Assembly: GCA_902635985.1 (NCBI GenBank)
Contig: CACPPZ010000004.1
Span: forward strand, 1 to 64,000
Length of the DNA: 64,000 nt
From: Paracoccaceae bacterium
GTDB lineage: Bacteria > Pseudomonadota > Alphaproteobacteria > Rhodobacterales > Rhodobacteraceae
Direction of reading: 5' to 3'
Made by a program: the position numbers and the translations under genes. The notes under the pieces are model-generated. The model did no database searches. It was given only the letters and a program-made list of their open reading frames with translations, and was not told the origin of the DNA. Numbering within the stretch: the stretch's first letter is position 1; every line of letters starts with the position of its first letter. Shown piece by piece: positions 39,390 to 47,881 of this stretch.

Positions 39390-39836
39390 ATGAAGACAAA
39401 GATACCGCCCCCTATTCTAGCGTTAGTAATGATAGGTTTAATTTACCTCTCTTCTTTATTTGTTGTACCAACCACATTTAATTATCAAGGCTCATTGAGT
39501 GTTTTGTTTATTATTTTGGGTGCAGCATGCGCGTTACCTTCTTTTAAATTGTTTGCGAGATTCAAAACAACTATTACCCCTTTAAAGCCTTCCGATGCTA
39601 CTGCGCTAGTAACTGAAGGTATGTATCGGTATTCAAGAAACCCAATGTACCTAGGGTTGCTATTATGGACTATCGCTTCAACAATTTGGTTTGGAACTTG
39701 GTTAGGTATAATTATAAATATTGTATTTATTTTTCTTATAAATTTTTTACAAATCATTCCTGAAGAGGAAGCACTTCTGGAAATTTTTGGTGAAGAATAT
39801 GAAGAGTACAAAAAGAATGTGAGAAGATGGATTTGA
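39390..39836 (+). CDS. Isoprenylcysteine carboxyl methyltransferase family membrane protein
   Basis: 148 residues from the ATG at 39390, which has AAAAGGAA upstream; the frame upstream runs through the TGTCTTCCCAA repeats and looks non-coding. Four membrane segments are visible, with the YRYSRNPMYLGLLLW block and the late PEEEALLEIFGEEYEEYKK, the SAM-binding signature of the ICMT/PEMT-like family. The substrate is unknown. It is the first gene inside the tRNA-Gly element. Confidence 0.8.
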   Translation: MKTKIPPPILALVMIGLIYLSSLFVVPTTFNYQGSLSVLFIILGAACALPSFKLFARFKTTITPLKPSDATALVTEGMYRYSRNPMYLGLLLWTIASTIWFGTWLGIIINIVFIFLINFLQIIPEEEALLEIFGEEYEEYKKNVRRWI

Positions 39837-39852
39837 TAAAAAGAAATGGGCT

Positions 39853-39926
39853 ACTAGAACGGTTTTGACAATTCCAAGGCAGACTTCAAAGTAGATTTAT
39901 TTCGTGCTGACCACCCTCGCCCAAAG
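39853..39926 (-). repeat. Copy A of a 74-bp repeat: endolysin 3'-end remnant
   Basis: About 68 of 74 bases match 41013-41086. On the minus strand it encodes FGRGWSARN, the last residues of the endolysin remnant at 41057, read on to a stop in KPF. No upstream coding part remains here. Confidence 0.65.
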
Positions 39927-39939
39927 TAAGTCGCTATAC

Positions 39940-40386
39940 TTACCTTTGGTAAATGATAAATGGAGTTACTGACGCGACTTGGTCGTACAAGTTTCTCGCT
40001 TTTTGATTAAATTCTTGTGTCATCCAATACACTGAGGGAGTTCCATTTATATCTGCTGCCTCGTACACAGCTTGAATTAATGCCGTCGCAATACCTTGTT
40101 GACGCATTTCTTTGAGTGTGAATAAGTCTTGCAAGTAGCATACATCTGTAGTTTCCCACGCGTCGGGATGAAAAATGTAATGTACGAGGCCATGCAGAGT
40201 ATCGTTACTATGAGCAACCAAACAATTCAAATTTGAAAAATTGTTATCGATCAACCTAGAGAATGTTCTGGAATATGTTTCGAGGGGTAGTTTTGTTTCA
40301 TAAAACCTGAGATATTCTCCCCAGATGTGCTGCCATTGCTCTCTGTCGCGATCTTCTAATAGTCTAATATCGAAGCCTTTTTCCAT
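39940..40386 (-). CDS. GNAT family N-acetyltransferase
   Basis: 148 residues. The acetyl-CoA-binding motif A is MRQQGIATALIQAVYEAA, preceded by YLQDLFTLKE, and the C-terminal NQKARNLYDQVA completes the fold. The substrate is not predictable. It follows a small split zinc-finger ORF by 7 bases on the same strand, between the two endolysin-end repeats of the element. Confidence 0.85.
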   Translation of the reverse strand: MEKGFDIRLLEDRDREQWQHIWGEYLRFYETKLPLETYSRTFSRLIDNNFSNLNCLVAHSNDTLHGLVHYIFHPDAWETTDVCYLQDLFTLKEMRQQGIATALIQAVYEAADINGTPSVYWMTQEFNQKARNLYDQVASVTPFIIYQR

Positions 40387-40393
40387 TTACCCT

Positions 40394-40669
40394 TCACCAA
40401 ATATTCTCTAAATCTTTAATACTATCTTTGTTTACTGCACTTATTGTCTGCGCCAAAGCACTTTCACCAACATAAACCAGACGCACTTGATTGTTTCCTT
40501 GAAAACCGCACCGTGTGCATCCGGCTCGTTTTAAAACTTCATCAGAGGTAATTTCTTCACCATACATATTAAGCTAAGCAGTCACTGGCACCATCGCATT
40601 GTGGCGGCACTTATCGTTCTTACATTCGATGTAGAAATTATGAGACTTATTTTTCTTTAGCTGTATCAT
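40394..40669 (-). pseudogene. Small zinc-finger-like ORF interrupted by an in-frame TAG
   Basis: From the ATG at 40667-40669 the frame reads 31 residues with IECKNDKCRHNAMVPVTA, then a TAG at 40574-40576. The same frame continues at once with LNMYGEEITSDEVLKRAGCTRCGF and runs to a TGA at 40394-40396. Together the parts form a CxxxxC/H...CxxC small zinc-finger protein of about 92 residues. The second part could also be translated alone from the ATG at 40565-40567 (57 residues). The first ATG overlaps the stop of the gene upstream (ATGA). Confidence 0.5.
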
Positions 40670-40974
40670 GGCCTTGCCGCTTTTGAATTTGGGGTGTGAT
40701 GCACAACCATATCACCCAGCAGCCGAAAACTTTCCTTAAACAATGGAGCAAGGTGGCCTTTAATACGCCCTTGCGCAGTTTCGCTAGCAGCCATTCTGTG
40801 CTCTTCTGTCGGATAAGCAGAAATCGCAATTAGGCTTGCTTCTTCGGTTTTAACCAACACAAGTAATTCAGCTTCTGGAAATAGCGATGGAGAGTCACGC
40901 TCATATGTTTCAATAAACTCCTGCATGGCTTGAGCAGAGTTGAAATCCATCGAAACTACATTGGTTGGTTTCAT
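40666..40974 (-). CDS. Hypothetical protein in tRNA-Gly element
   Basis: 102 residues. There is no signal peptide or membrane segment. The pattern of a short ferredoxin-like alpha-beta protein (SMDFNSAQAMQEFIETYE, then LLVLVKTEEASLIAISAYPT) resembles the antibiotic-biosynthesis monooxygenase or dabb-like fold, but I cannot assign a family. It is the first gene of a three-ORF minus-strand set with the split zinc-finger ORF and the GNAT gene. Confidence 0.6.
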   Translation of the reverse strand: MKPTNVVSMDFNSAQAMQEFIETYERDSPSLFPEAELLVLVKTEEASLIAISAYPTEEHRMAASETAQGRIKGHLAPLFKESFRLLGDMVVHHTPNSKAARP

Positions 40975-41012
40975 GCTTACGATCCTTCTAAATGATTAAC
41001 GGAAAGCATACC

Positions 41013-41086
41013 AACTAGAACGGTTTTGACAATTCCAAAGCAGACTTCATAGTACATTAATTTCTTGCTGACCACCCTCGCCCGAA
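41013..41086 (-). repeat. Copy B of the 74-bp repeat, at the 3' end of the endolysin remnant
   Basis: This matches 39853-39926 at about 68 of 74 positions. It covers the codons for FGRGWSARN, the stop at 41057-41059 and about 45 bases downstream. Confidence 0.65.
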
Positions 41087-41275
41087 GGCGTCAAATGTAC
41101 TGAGGCTTTCGTAATACTTCTGCCTGACATCGTTGACATACTTAATAATCTCTTCTGGATTGTGATCTGCAAAAGCTTTTAAAGTCATCGGACCTATCGC
41201 TCCATCCGCTGATCCTCTTAAACATCGCTGGATTGCTTTAGCTGGTTTCCCTGCTCCTGAATTTACAGCCCATGG
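41057..41275 (-). pseudogene. Phage endolysin remnant (GH108-type, C-terminal PG-binding domain)
   Basis: The frame encodes AVNSGAGKPAKAIQRCL, then ADGAIGPMTLKAF and ending FDAFGRGWSARN. This is the C-terminal peptidoglycan-binding half of phage and secretion-activator lysozymes of family GH108. The catalytic N-terminal half with its glutamate is missing; the frame extends upstream to 41374, but that part does not resemble the family. It supports a prophage origin of the element. Confidence 0.65.
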
Positions 41276-41363
41276 GCCGCTGCATAAAACTACTCTCTTT
41301 AGTAAATAATCTCGACATAAAAAAATCCTTTTCGACCGGTAATTACCTTCATTGGGTAAATGT

Positions 41364-41374
41364 TGTCTTCCCAA
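41364..41374 (+). repeat. Right-side copy of TGTCTTCCCAA
   Basis: An exact copy of the 11-mer found near attL, 141 bases before the right core repeat. It is the probable arm site of the other side. Confidence 0.5.
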
Positions 41375-41514
41375 ATTAGGTGATTCTTTTATGAATCAGT
41401 GAATAAGGTAAATAAACCACAACATTGCAAAAGACGTCATAACCGTATGAATCTATTAGGTTATTTTATTAATATCTTAAGTTTTCCAATTCATCTTTGA
41501 ATGCCAAGATCAAG

Positions 41515-41559
41515 TTGCCAAGGTAAATGTCGTGAGTTCGAATCTCATCGCCCGCTCCA
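41515..41559 (+). repeat. Right attachment site (attR core), duplicated tRNA-Gly 3' half
   Basis: 45 bases identical to 39108-39152, with no tRNA 5' half next to it, so it is not a functional tRNA. It marks the right end of a roughly 2.4-kb element. Confidence 0.85.
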
Positions 41560-41652
41560 ATAGATTTAATTTCATTATTTCTCATAATATAGTCTCCAAA
41601 GATCTTGATAATTTAAGATTTTGAGAGAATGTCCAGTTAGCTTTCCCAAATT

Positions 41653-42801
41653 TTAAAAGTAATAACCGAGGGTTAGGCTTAATTTGCTATCATCTATAAG
41701 CGAATAAAATGGTAGATTCTGTTTGTCAGACTTATAGAGTAAATAATTTAAGTCTAGGGTCATTCCGTTACGTAGCCGCCTTGAAGCCTCTAAACCAAAT
41801 AGAGACTGGCTAAATTCATCATCAACGGTATATAGAACAAGAAGACTGGTGTCGAACTCATCATTTGCTGTTAATCGAAGTCCTGAGACAAGCGTACGAT
41901 CTATTAGAGCCTGAACTCTATCATCATATTGGTATTCAATTATTAGCCCCATATCCCATTGTGTCTCAAAAATTGAATAGACAGTTTTTTCTGCTCCCAT
42001 AACTGCTGCATCAAAATCCTCCTCACTTTGAGTGCCAGTCAGGCCTTCAAATTTATACAAGATCGAGTCTCCAGTATATTGAAGCTCCAAACCAATTGAG
42101 CGCATTCGCTCATAATATGGAAGGATACCACCCATTTCCTCAACACGAATTAATGGTTCTCGAGCGGTTCCATCGAATACACTCAGAGCATAGTCAATAT
42201 CGCCAACTGAATTACCATACCTTATAGCATGATCGGGAGCTTTAGACCCTTTAGTGTGCGCAAACTGAGCTGGCAAAACTGGCAATCCAAACCCAGGGTG
42301 AGCATTTTTCTCATTAAATGTCCTTTCACGAAACCTGGGGATATACCAATATTGGAAATCTCCAGAACCTAAATAGGTCTCAAAAGAAATGGATGGCGCA
42401 CCGAGTCTATTATCTGAGGAAATACCTGCCGCCATGTCGTGCTGATTAATCAAATCAACAAGGTTTCTACTTTCGACGACCCCCCAAAAAGTATGTCGAT
42501 AGCCTAAATATGCGTCTATTTCTCCAAAAGTCTTCGAAAGAAAAAATTGACGTGGCTCTACTATATCCACGCCACTATCGTTTAGACTTTTTCTAAATAT
42601 AAATTCATACACAAGCTGAAAGTGAGATAACTCCTCATATCCCATAACTTTCGCTTCTGCTGTAATATTTGTATCAAAACTCTCATCTAAAGACTTGGGA
42701 TAATAAGATCCTGTAATCTCCAGTGAACCATTTGTCTCAGCGTTAACTTGTATCGCCAATAGCAGCCACAAACATAATGTTTTTGTTAACGAGCTCATCA
42801 A
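41653..42801 (-). CDS. Outer-membrane beta-barrel protein of an RND exporter operon
   Basis: 382 residues with a signal peptide (LCLWLLLAIQVNA) and alternating aromatic/hydrophobic strands, ending in LTLGYYF, a C-terminal phenylalanine as in outer-membrane proteins. It resembles DUF1302-like or porin-like barrels, but I cannot name a family with certainty. The ATG overlaps the stop of the LolA-like gene (ATGA), so it is the third gene of the operon. Confidence 0.65.
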   Translation of the reverse strand: MMSSLTKTLCLWLLLAIQVNAETNGSLEITGSYYPKSLDESFDTNITAEAKVMGYEELSHFQLVYEFIFRKSLNDSGVDIVEPRQFFLSKTFGEIDAYLGYRHTFWGVVESRNLVDLINQHDMAAGISSDNRLGAPSISFETYLGSGDFQYWYIPRFRERTFNEKNAHPGFGLPVLPAQFAHTKGSKAPDHAIRYGNSVGDIDYALSVFDGTAREPLIRVEEMGGILPYYERMRSIGLELQYTGDSILYKFEGLTGTQSEEDFDAAVMGAEKTVYSIFETQWDMGLIIEYQYDDRVQALIDRTLVSGLRLTANDEFDTSLLVLYTVDDEFSQSLFGLEASRRLRNGMTLDLNYLLYKSDKQNLPFYSLIDDSKLSLTLGYYF

Positions 42802-43580
42802 CGGACTTTTTTAAGCGATTTCTTATTGAAGTCTTTCGCAGTCAAACCGGTTTGAAATTTCCAATCATCGAACTCCAATACCGTCCTCTTCCCAGTCTGA
42901 TGATTTTCCATCTCGAAGACATCCGCTCGCCAAAATTTATCATTATATTGAGAGTAACCCTTATATTCTAAAGTTTTGAGCAAGCTTTCTTTTCTGTCAT
43001 AAAACTCAATTTTATGAGACCTATATTCTTTTGTATCTATCCAAACAATTTGCTTCGAATAGCCACTCTTGCGATCTACAGGATCATACTCAACTACAAA
43101 ACAGTCCAACCCGTTATATGCCTCATTACGCAAGTACTTATAAGTATACTTTTCAAGTTCCTGGCTCGAGATATCTTCATATGCAAACTCGCTCCCCATA
43201 AACGGTCCCGCTTGGTTCGATGAGGCAATACGCTTTACACGCTTCAGGGCCGGTAAGTATAACCACTGATCATCTGACCCTGATTTTTTTGTGTGGGAGA
43301 GAAAAGCTGTACCCTTAACATCAGCTGGAGTGTCAAAAATAACCAGTGACAAATCACCTTCATCTGTGCCCTCTAGGGTTCTATTTCTGATCTTCCTGGA
43401 AGTTGAGTTCCCATATTGATCAAACAAGGTCATGGTCATTGTCGATGTCGTGTCCCCAAAACCATTATCTCTGACATCTACCTCTGTCGCTATTTCAAGG
43501 CCCCTCCTATCAGAAGCATAAACGTTAGCTGCAAATAAACAGGAAATTAAAGCTATAAAAATAATTTGCACGAATTTCAT
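42798..43580 (-). CDS. LolA-like outer-membrane lipoprotein-sorting protein
   Basis: 260 residues. A signal peptide (IIFIALISCLFAANVYA) is followed by a half-barrel of beta strands, with WLYLPALKRVKRIASSNQ and GSEFAYEDI, the pattern of the LolA-like family found beside MMPL/RND pumps. The protein is expected to be periplasmic and to carry a lipid-like substrate between the pump and the outer membrane. A good AAAAGGA site precedes it, 18 bases after the pump gene. Confidence 0.8.
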   Translation of the reverse strand: MKFVQIIFIALISCLFAANVYASDRRGLEIATEVDVRDNGFGDTTSTMTMTLFDQYGNSTSRKIRNRTLEGTDEGDLSLVIFDTPADVKGTAFLSHTKKSGSDDQWLYLPALKRVKRIASSNQAGPFMGSEFAYEDISSQELEKYTYKYLRNEAYNGLDCFVVEYDPVDRKSGYSKQIVWIDTKEYRSHKIEFYDRKESLLKTLEYKGYSQYNDKFWRADVFEMENHQTGKRTVLEFDDWKFQTGLTAKDFNKKSLKKVR

Positions 43581-43598
43581 AATATATTCCTTTTACAA

Positions 43599-45920
43599 TT
43601 ATGCAGTAACAACATTTTCTTGAGCATTACTTTTGTTCATTTTTCTATCTAATAGTATGAGTAATGCAGGTAATATTGTTAAGTCCGCTACCAAAGCCAT
43701 AAATAATGCTATAGCTGTTAAGCTAGCCATGGCACTGTTAAGTCCAAAACTTGACTGTGCTAAAATAGCAAAACCAGCAACTAAAATAATCGTTGTTACC
43801 AGCAATGCAGTACCGACCCCACTAAAAGCAGACACAACCGCTCTTTCGGCAGATAGATTTTCATTTTTTCGTGCCAGTTGATATTTTGTGAGAAAATGTA
43901 CGCTATCATCCACAATTACTCCAAGCGCCATACCAGTCACTACAGCCACTGCCATGTTTACTTGCCCAACAAATAAGCCCCATACCCCGAAAGCTAATGC
44001 GGCCGGAAGCAAGTTAGGAACGAGACTTAAAAGTCCAAGCCTTAGATCCTTCAAAGCAATCAGAATAATTCCTGAAATGATCAAAACAGCATACAAAGTC
44101 CCCCATAACATGCCCTGAATATTTCTTTCAGCTATGTACGAAAACATCACAGTGGGGCCTGCTGCAACTGCATCCATTCCAAGCTCACTTTCTAGAAAAG
44201 TTTCTGCTTCTTGGATCCAAGCTTTTATTTGATTGGTAGTTAGATCATCAATAGTAACAATGACTTGAGTTGACGACTTATCAATATCAATTTGATTGTT
44301 GAGGTCCAAGCCGAACGGAAGCGATAATTCATAGAGTAATAGATACTGCGCAGATAGCTCACGACTCTCTGGTACCCGATAAAACTGTTCTCTCCCTCCA
44401 TTTAAGTCTCTATTCAGACGCTTAAACACATCTGTTATACTTTGCACATTTGTGACCACTTCATGGTTGCGGGCCCAGTTAGAAAATGTTTCGAGCTTAT
44501 TTAAGAATTCGGGATCACTTATACCATTTGGCTTTTTTGACTGCATATCAAATTGTATTTGATTTAAACCAGTTAAATTTTGGCTTATCCAATCAGTATC
44601 TGATCTGAACGTTATATCTTCATCAAAATACTTCAGAAAATCATCGTTAATTTCATTCCTTGTAATTGCCGCGGTTATAAGAATTGACACGATCATTGAT
44701 ACTACCAGAACAGCCTTATATTTTGATGAAATAAATTCCCCAATTATACCCATATACTTATTGAGCGAACCTAGTGTTTCTTTAGGTTTTACAGTCACAA
44801 AACTCATTAAAATAGGAAGAAGCATAATAGAAAAAAGCCAAGCCGCCATCACACCAGCTGCTGTAATATTTCCTAGGTCATGAAAGGGTGGTGAGTCAGA
44901 AAAATTTAAAGATAAAAAACCTACAGCGGTTGTTATCGATGTCAGAAAAATTGGCTTCCCATTAACACTTAAACTATAAATAATTGAGTCACGTTGACAA
45001 TGGCCTGCTTTCATTCGCTGAAACATCGTAACAAGAAAATGAATGGAGTCTGCCACTGCTAAGGTTGTAATCACTGTTGGAGCGCTCGCAGACGGTGGAG
45101 TTAATCCTACACCAATCCATCCACCAAAACCCATAGCAACCGTAATACTTGGTACAATAATTAGTATTACCATTGCCGTTGCATAGATTGATCTTATCAA
45201 TAAATAGGTGACGATCAAGATGACCATGTACATAGCAGGCATCAACGTCATCATGTCGTTTTCAGATGCCTCTAGAAACGCATTGTTGAAAACTGCGATG
45301 CCACCAAGCCTTAATTTTACTTCATGATTTCGTTCAATTGTTTCCTTTAGCATCCTGGCAGCCTCGACAACTTCAACTACTTCCATGGGATCTTTACCAG
45401 GCAATTGGACGGTAGCTGTGACAGCGGTGGATCTATGCCCTGGGTCGTGAATACGACCAATTATTGAGGGTTCGGTGGTAATTATTGCACGTATATCTTT
45501 TAATTCTTGTTCGGTTAGCTCTTCCGCATATCCATAAAGATCTTCTACAAGTAGATCATCTTCATCCACCTCTGTGTGTTGATAGTTAGATATGCTGTCG
45601 ACACGCAAAGAATAGGGAATCTGCCAAGCTAATTCGGTTAACTCCTCAATAGCTGCCAATATTTGAACGGAACTGGCATTACTGCCTAGTTCTGGCTCTA
45701 CAGCGAATTGAACATTATCAATTTTTGTGTAAGTTTTCTGGAGCCGTTCAAAAGCATCAAGTTGTGGATTTGTTTTCCCAAAAAATGCCCGATAATCATT
45801 GTCAAAGTAAAGGTTTTTAGCACCATATGACATTCCAACGGTTATTAGAAAAAGAAAAATAATTGCTAATAGACGGTTTTTTAAAAGCATTTCTCCATAA
45901 GATGACTTTGTAAAGTTCAT
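43599..45920 (-). CDS. RND superfamily (MMPL-type) exporter
   Basis: 773 residues with two similar halves, each a large periplasmic loop and a set of membrane segments (twelve in total expected). Conserved blocks are ADSIHFLVTMFQRMK in the first half and GVIVDDSVHFLTKYQLARK in the second, which carry the acidic residues of proton relay. The HpnN/MMPL subgroup moves lipids and lipid-like molecules. It is the first gene of the operon with the LolA-like protein and the barrel. GGAG precedes the ATG. Confidence 0.88.
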   Translation of the reverse strand: MNFTKSSYGEMLLKNRLLAIIFLFLITVGMSYGAKNLYFDNDYRAFFGKTNPQLDAFERLQKTYTKIDNVQFAVEPELGSNASSVQILAAIEELTELAWQIPYSLRVDSISNYQHTEVDEDDLLVEDLYGYAEELTEQELKDIRAIITTEPSIIGRIHDPGHRSTAVTATVQLPGKDPMEVVEVVEAARMLKETIERNHEVKLRLGGIAVFNNAFLEASENDMMTLMPAMYMVILIVTYLLIRSIYATAMVILIIVPSITVAMGFGGWIGVGLTPPSASAPTVITTLAVADSIHFLVTMFQRMKAGHCQRDSIIYSLSVNGKPIFLTSITTAVGFLSLNFSDSPPFHDLGNITAAGVMAAWLFSIMLLPILMSFVTVKPKETLGSLNKYMGIIGEFISSKYKAVLVVSMIVSILITAAITRNEINDDFLKYFDEDITFRSDTDWISQNLTGLNQIQFDMQSKKPNGISDPEFLNKLETFSNWARNHEVVTNVQSITDVFKRLNRDLNGGREQFYRVPESRELSAQYLLLYELSLPFGLDLNNQIDIDKSSTQVIVTIDDLTTNQIKAWIQEAETFLESELGMDAVAAGPTVMFSYIAERNIQGMLWGTLYAVLIISGIILIALKDLRLGLLSLVPNLLPAALAFGVWGLFVGQVNMAVAVVTGMALGVIVDDSVHFLTKYQLARKNENLSAERAVVSAFSGVGTALLVTTIILVAGFAILAQSSFGLNSAMASLTAIALFMALVADLTILPALLILLDRKMNKSNAQENVVTA

Positions 45921-46458
45921 ATTAGCTCCATGTTAATTTCCAAGCTCTGTGCAAAACAATATTCGATTAATTTATTATCAGTAGTCCGGCCCACGTCTTC
46001 TTTTTGTTTAAAAGCACTTTTGATACAACAAACTGAAGTGAAACTATAATTTTTTGACAATTTTTATCTCTCTGCCTAAAAATAAAGCGAACTTGAAACT
46101 AAAAACAGTAGTAATTCCGAGATACGACTTATGCGGCTATCTTATTGTTTACAAGGCGAACCCTAGGTAACCTTGCGTAAGGCTAATAAATAATTTTCTT
46201 CAAATCAGAGCTATAACGCTTAACATAATAATTGCATGAAAAATTTTTAGCTTATCAACATTTGGGTCTACCAAAGATTCGGTCTTTTCCGTGTGGTTGA
46301 AAAGAAGCCATCTTCGCAGTCTGACCTAAAAGCGAGGATAAATTTGTTAGAGTTTAAACTGGAGAAACAACAATAAAATAGTAATTTTTGACAAGCATAG
46401 TCATCAAATCACTACATTGTGAAATTTATCACTATGATTTAAATAACTTTTTTTGATC
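45921..46458. other. 538-bp intergenic region between exporter operon and small ORF
   Basis: No coding frame is convincing. A near-consensus sigma-70 promoter on the plus strand, TTGACA (46054-46059) and TAAAAA (46077-46082) with 17 bases between, has no gene directly after it. A second TTGACA is at 46388-46393 without a clear -10 box. A small CCTTGCGTAAGG hairpin lies near 46180. An unrecognised small RNA is possible, but nothing proves it. Confidence 0.4.
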
Positions 46459-46474
46459 TGGCATAGGCCTTGCT
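46459..46474 (+). promoter_or_regulatory. Candidate sigma-54 (RpoN) promoter
   Basis: TGGCATAGGCCTTGCT has the -24 GG (46460-46461) and the -12 GC (46472-46473) with the 10-base spacing required by RpoN, and matches TGGCAC-N5-TTGCW at all but one of the key bases. The start would fall near 46485, 20 bases before a small ORF with an AAGGAG site. Confidence 0.6.
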
Positions 46475-46504
46475 GACGTATGCGTTGTATACAAGGAGAT
46501 TAAA

Positions 46505-46696
46505 ATGCGTTCTGAAAAACAAATATTACGTAAATACGAGATGAGTTCAACGACAAACAAGATATCTCATAAAGCAAACTTGGCAAACGCGGAAACTGCT
46601 AGGCTGAAAGCTGACAATGAAACAGCTTCTCCTAATTTTGGCTTATGGGACTTGGACAAGAAAAAAGAACAGTTTCTTACAATCGATCGTTTCTAA
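46505..46696 (+). CDS. Small hypothetical protein behind a sigma-54 promoter
   Basis: 63 residues. A strong AAGGAGAT site (46493-46500) precedes the ATG, and a sigma-54 type promoter lies just upstream, which makes translation likely. The protein is polar and charged, with no membrane segment or cysteine, and ends in GLWDLDKKKEQFLTIDRF. I recognise no family. It is convergent with the iron alcohol dehydrogenase, 9 bases away. Confidence 0.55.
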   Translation: MRSEKQILRKYEMSSTTNKISHKANLANAETARLKADNETASPNFGLWDLDKKKEQFLTIDRF

Positions 46697-46705
46697 CAAA
46701 AACAA

Positions 46706-47881
46706 CTACCGCGCTTTTTTTATAGATTTTTCAACAAGCGCCTTTACTGAAGCAACATCTCCTTTAACAGGATTAGTGGAGGCAGCACTGTCAAGCATCG
46801 CTTTTTCAGAAATTCGACTTGCACACTCAAGTGGAACACCAATTTCACCTAAAGATTTAGGTATATTCAGCAGATCAAGCTTTGCCTCTATTTCTCCAAT
46901 AAAGCCGTCACTAGTTTTGTCAGACATACCTAAAGCATCAGCCATATGATTGCGCTTTTCATCCAACAAAGGAAGATTATAGCGAAGTATGACTGGCAAG
47001 ACTATTGCGTTGGTCAAGCCGTGTTGCGTATCGTACTCAGCACCTACCATGTGAGATATAGCATGAACAAAGCCGAGACCTTTCAAAAATGAAATTCCTG
47101 CCAAACAAGATCCTACCAGCATTCCACCACGCGCTTCCAGATTCTCAGGTTCCTCGACAGACTTTACTAAATATTTACCAATTAGCCTTAATGCTTCAAT
47201 CGCAGCACCATCACATAATGGGTGAAAATCAGGCACGATATATGCTTCAATTGCGTGTGTTAATGCATCAACACCTGTCCACGCGGTTAAACTAGGAGGT
47301 AATCCAAGTGTCAGCGAGGGATCTAGAATTGCTGCACTAATCTTTAACTGCGGATGATCTAGACAAAATTTCATACCTTTTCCAGCGTGCGTCACCATGG
47401 CGGTACTTTCCGTTTCAGCACCTGTACCAGCAGTTGTTGGCACCATAATTAGCTTTGGAAATAGGTCTGAACTTCCGATCTGTGGTACTGGTTTGTTATA
47501 ATCAAAAGCCCATAAATCAAAATCATTATTAACTGTTAAGCAGATGGCTTTTGCTCCATCCATACCACTTCCCCCACCAATACCGATTATAGCGTCATGG
47601 TTTCCGTCTCTGTAAGCAATACAACCAGCTTCAATTTCATCACCTACAGGATTAGGGGAAATCTCAAAAAAGAGCTCACTGGAAATTCCAGCTTTGAAAA
47701 GTAAACTTCTCAGTTCTTGAATGAACGATAACTTCGAACTTCCTCTGTCGGTTACAATGAGTGGGTTAATAATTTCTAGATTTTTACAAATCGAACCGAT
47801 CTCAGCGATACGCCCAGGACCATAAAAAATTGGAACAGGAAACCCCCAGTCTCTATGATCTAGCAGACTATTATGTGTCAT
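46706..47881 (-). CDS. Iron-containing alcohol dehydrogenase
   Basis: 391 residues from the ATG at 47879-47881, with AAGGA upstream. The NAD-binding GIGGGSGMDGAKAI motif and VPTTAGTGAETESTAMV are followed by metal-binding histidines in THAIEAYI, GFVHAISHMVGAEYDTQHGLTNA, the pattern of group III alcohol dehydrogenases. The substrate is not predictable. It is divergent from the agmatinase-family gene, and a link through 4-aminobutyrate or hydroxybutyrate metabolism is only a guess. Confidence 0.85.
   Translation of the reverse strand: MTHNSLLDHRDWGFPVPIFYGPGRIAEIGSICKNLEIINPLIVTDRGSSKLSFIQELRSLLFKAGISSELFFEISPNPVGDEIEAGCIAYRDGNHDAIIGIGGGSGMDGAKAICLTVNNDFDLWAFDYNKPVPQIGSSDLFPKLIMVPTTAGTGAETESTAMVTHAGKGMKFCLDHPQLKISAAILDPSLTLGLPPSLTAWTGVDALTHAIEAYIVPDFHPLCDGAAIEALRLIGKYLVKSVEEPENLEARGGMLVGSCLAGISFLKGLGFVHAISHMVGAEYDTQHGLTNAIVLPVILRYNLPLLDEKRNHMADALGMSDKTSDGFIGEIEAKLDLLNIPKSLGEIGVPLECASRISEKAMLDSAASTNPVKGDVASVKALVEKSIKKAR

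Larger units (their letters stand above)
39108..41559. mobile_element. Degraded integrative element in tRNA-Gly(GCC)
   Basis: The segment is bounded by 45-bp direct repeats of the tRNA 3' half and carries repeated 11-mers near both ends, an endolysin remnant, a methyltransferase, a GNAT gene and small ORFs. No integrase, terminase or other mobility gene is present, so it cannot move by itself. It may be a satellite moved by a helper integrase, or the residue of a larger prophage. Confidence 0.75.

Noticed and set aside
41057..41374. A full-length gene for the endolysin fragment
   Set aside because: Only the C-terminal binding half resembles endolysins; the N-terminal 35 codons overlap an 11-mer repeat copy and have no catalytic motif.
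41515..41559. A second tRNA-Gly gene
   Set aside because: Only the 3' half is present; acceptor 5' strand, D arm and half of the anticodon stem are missing.
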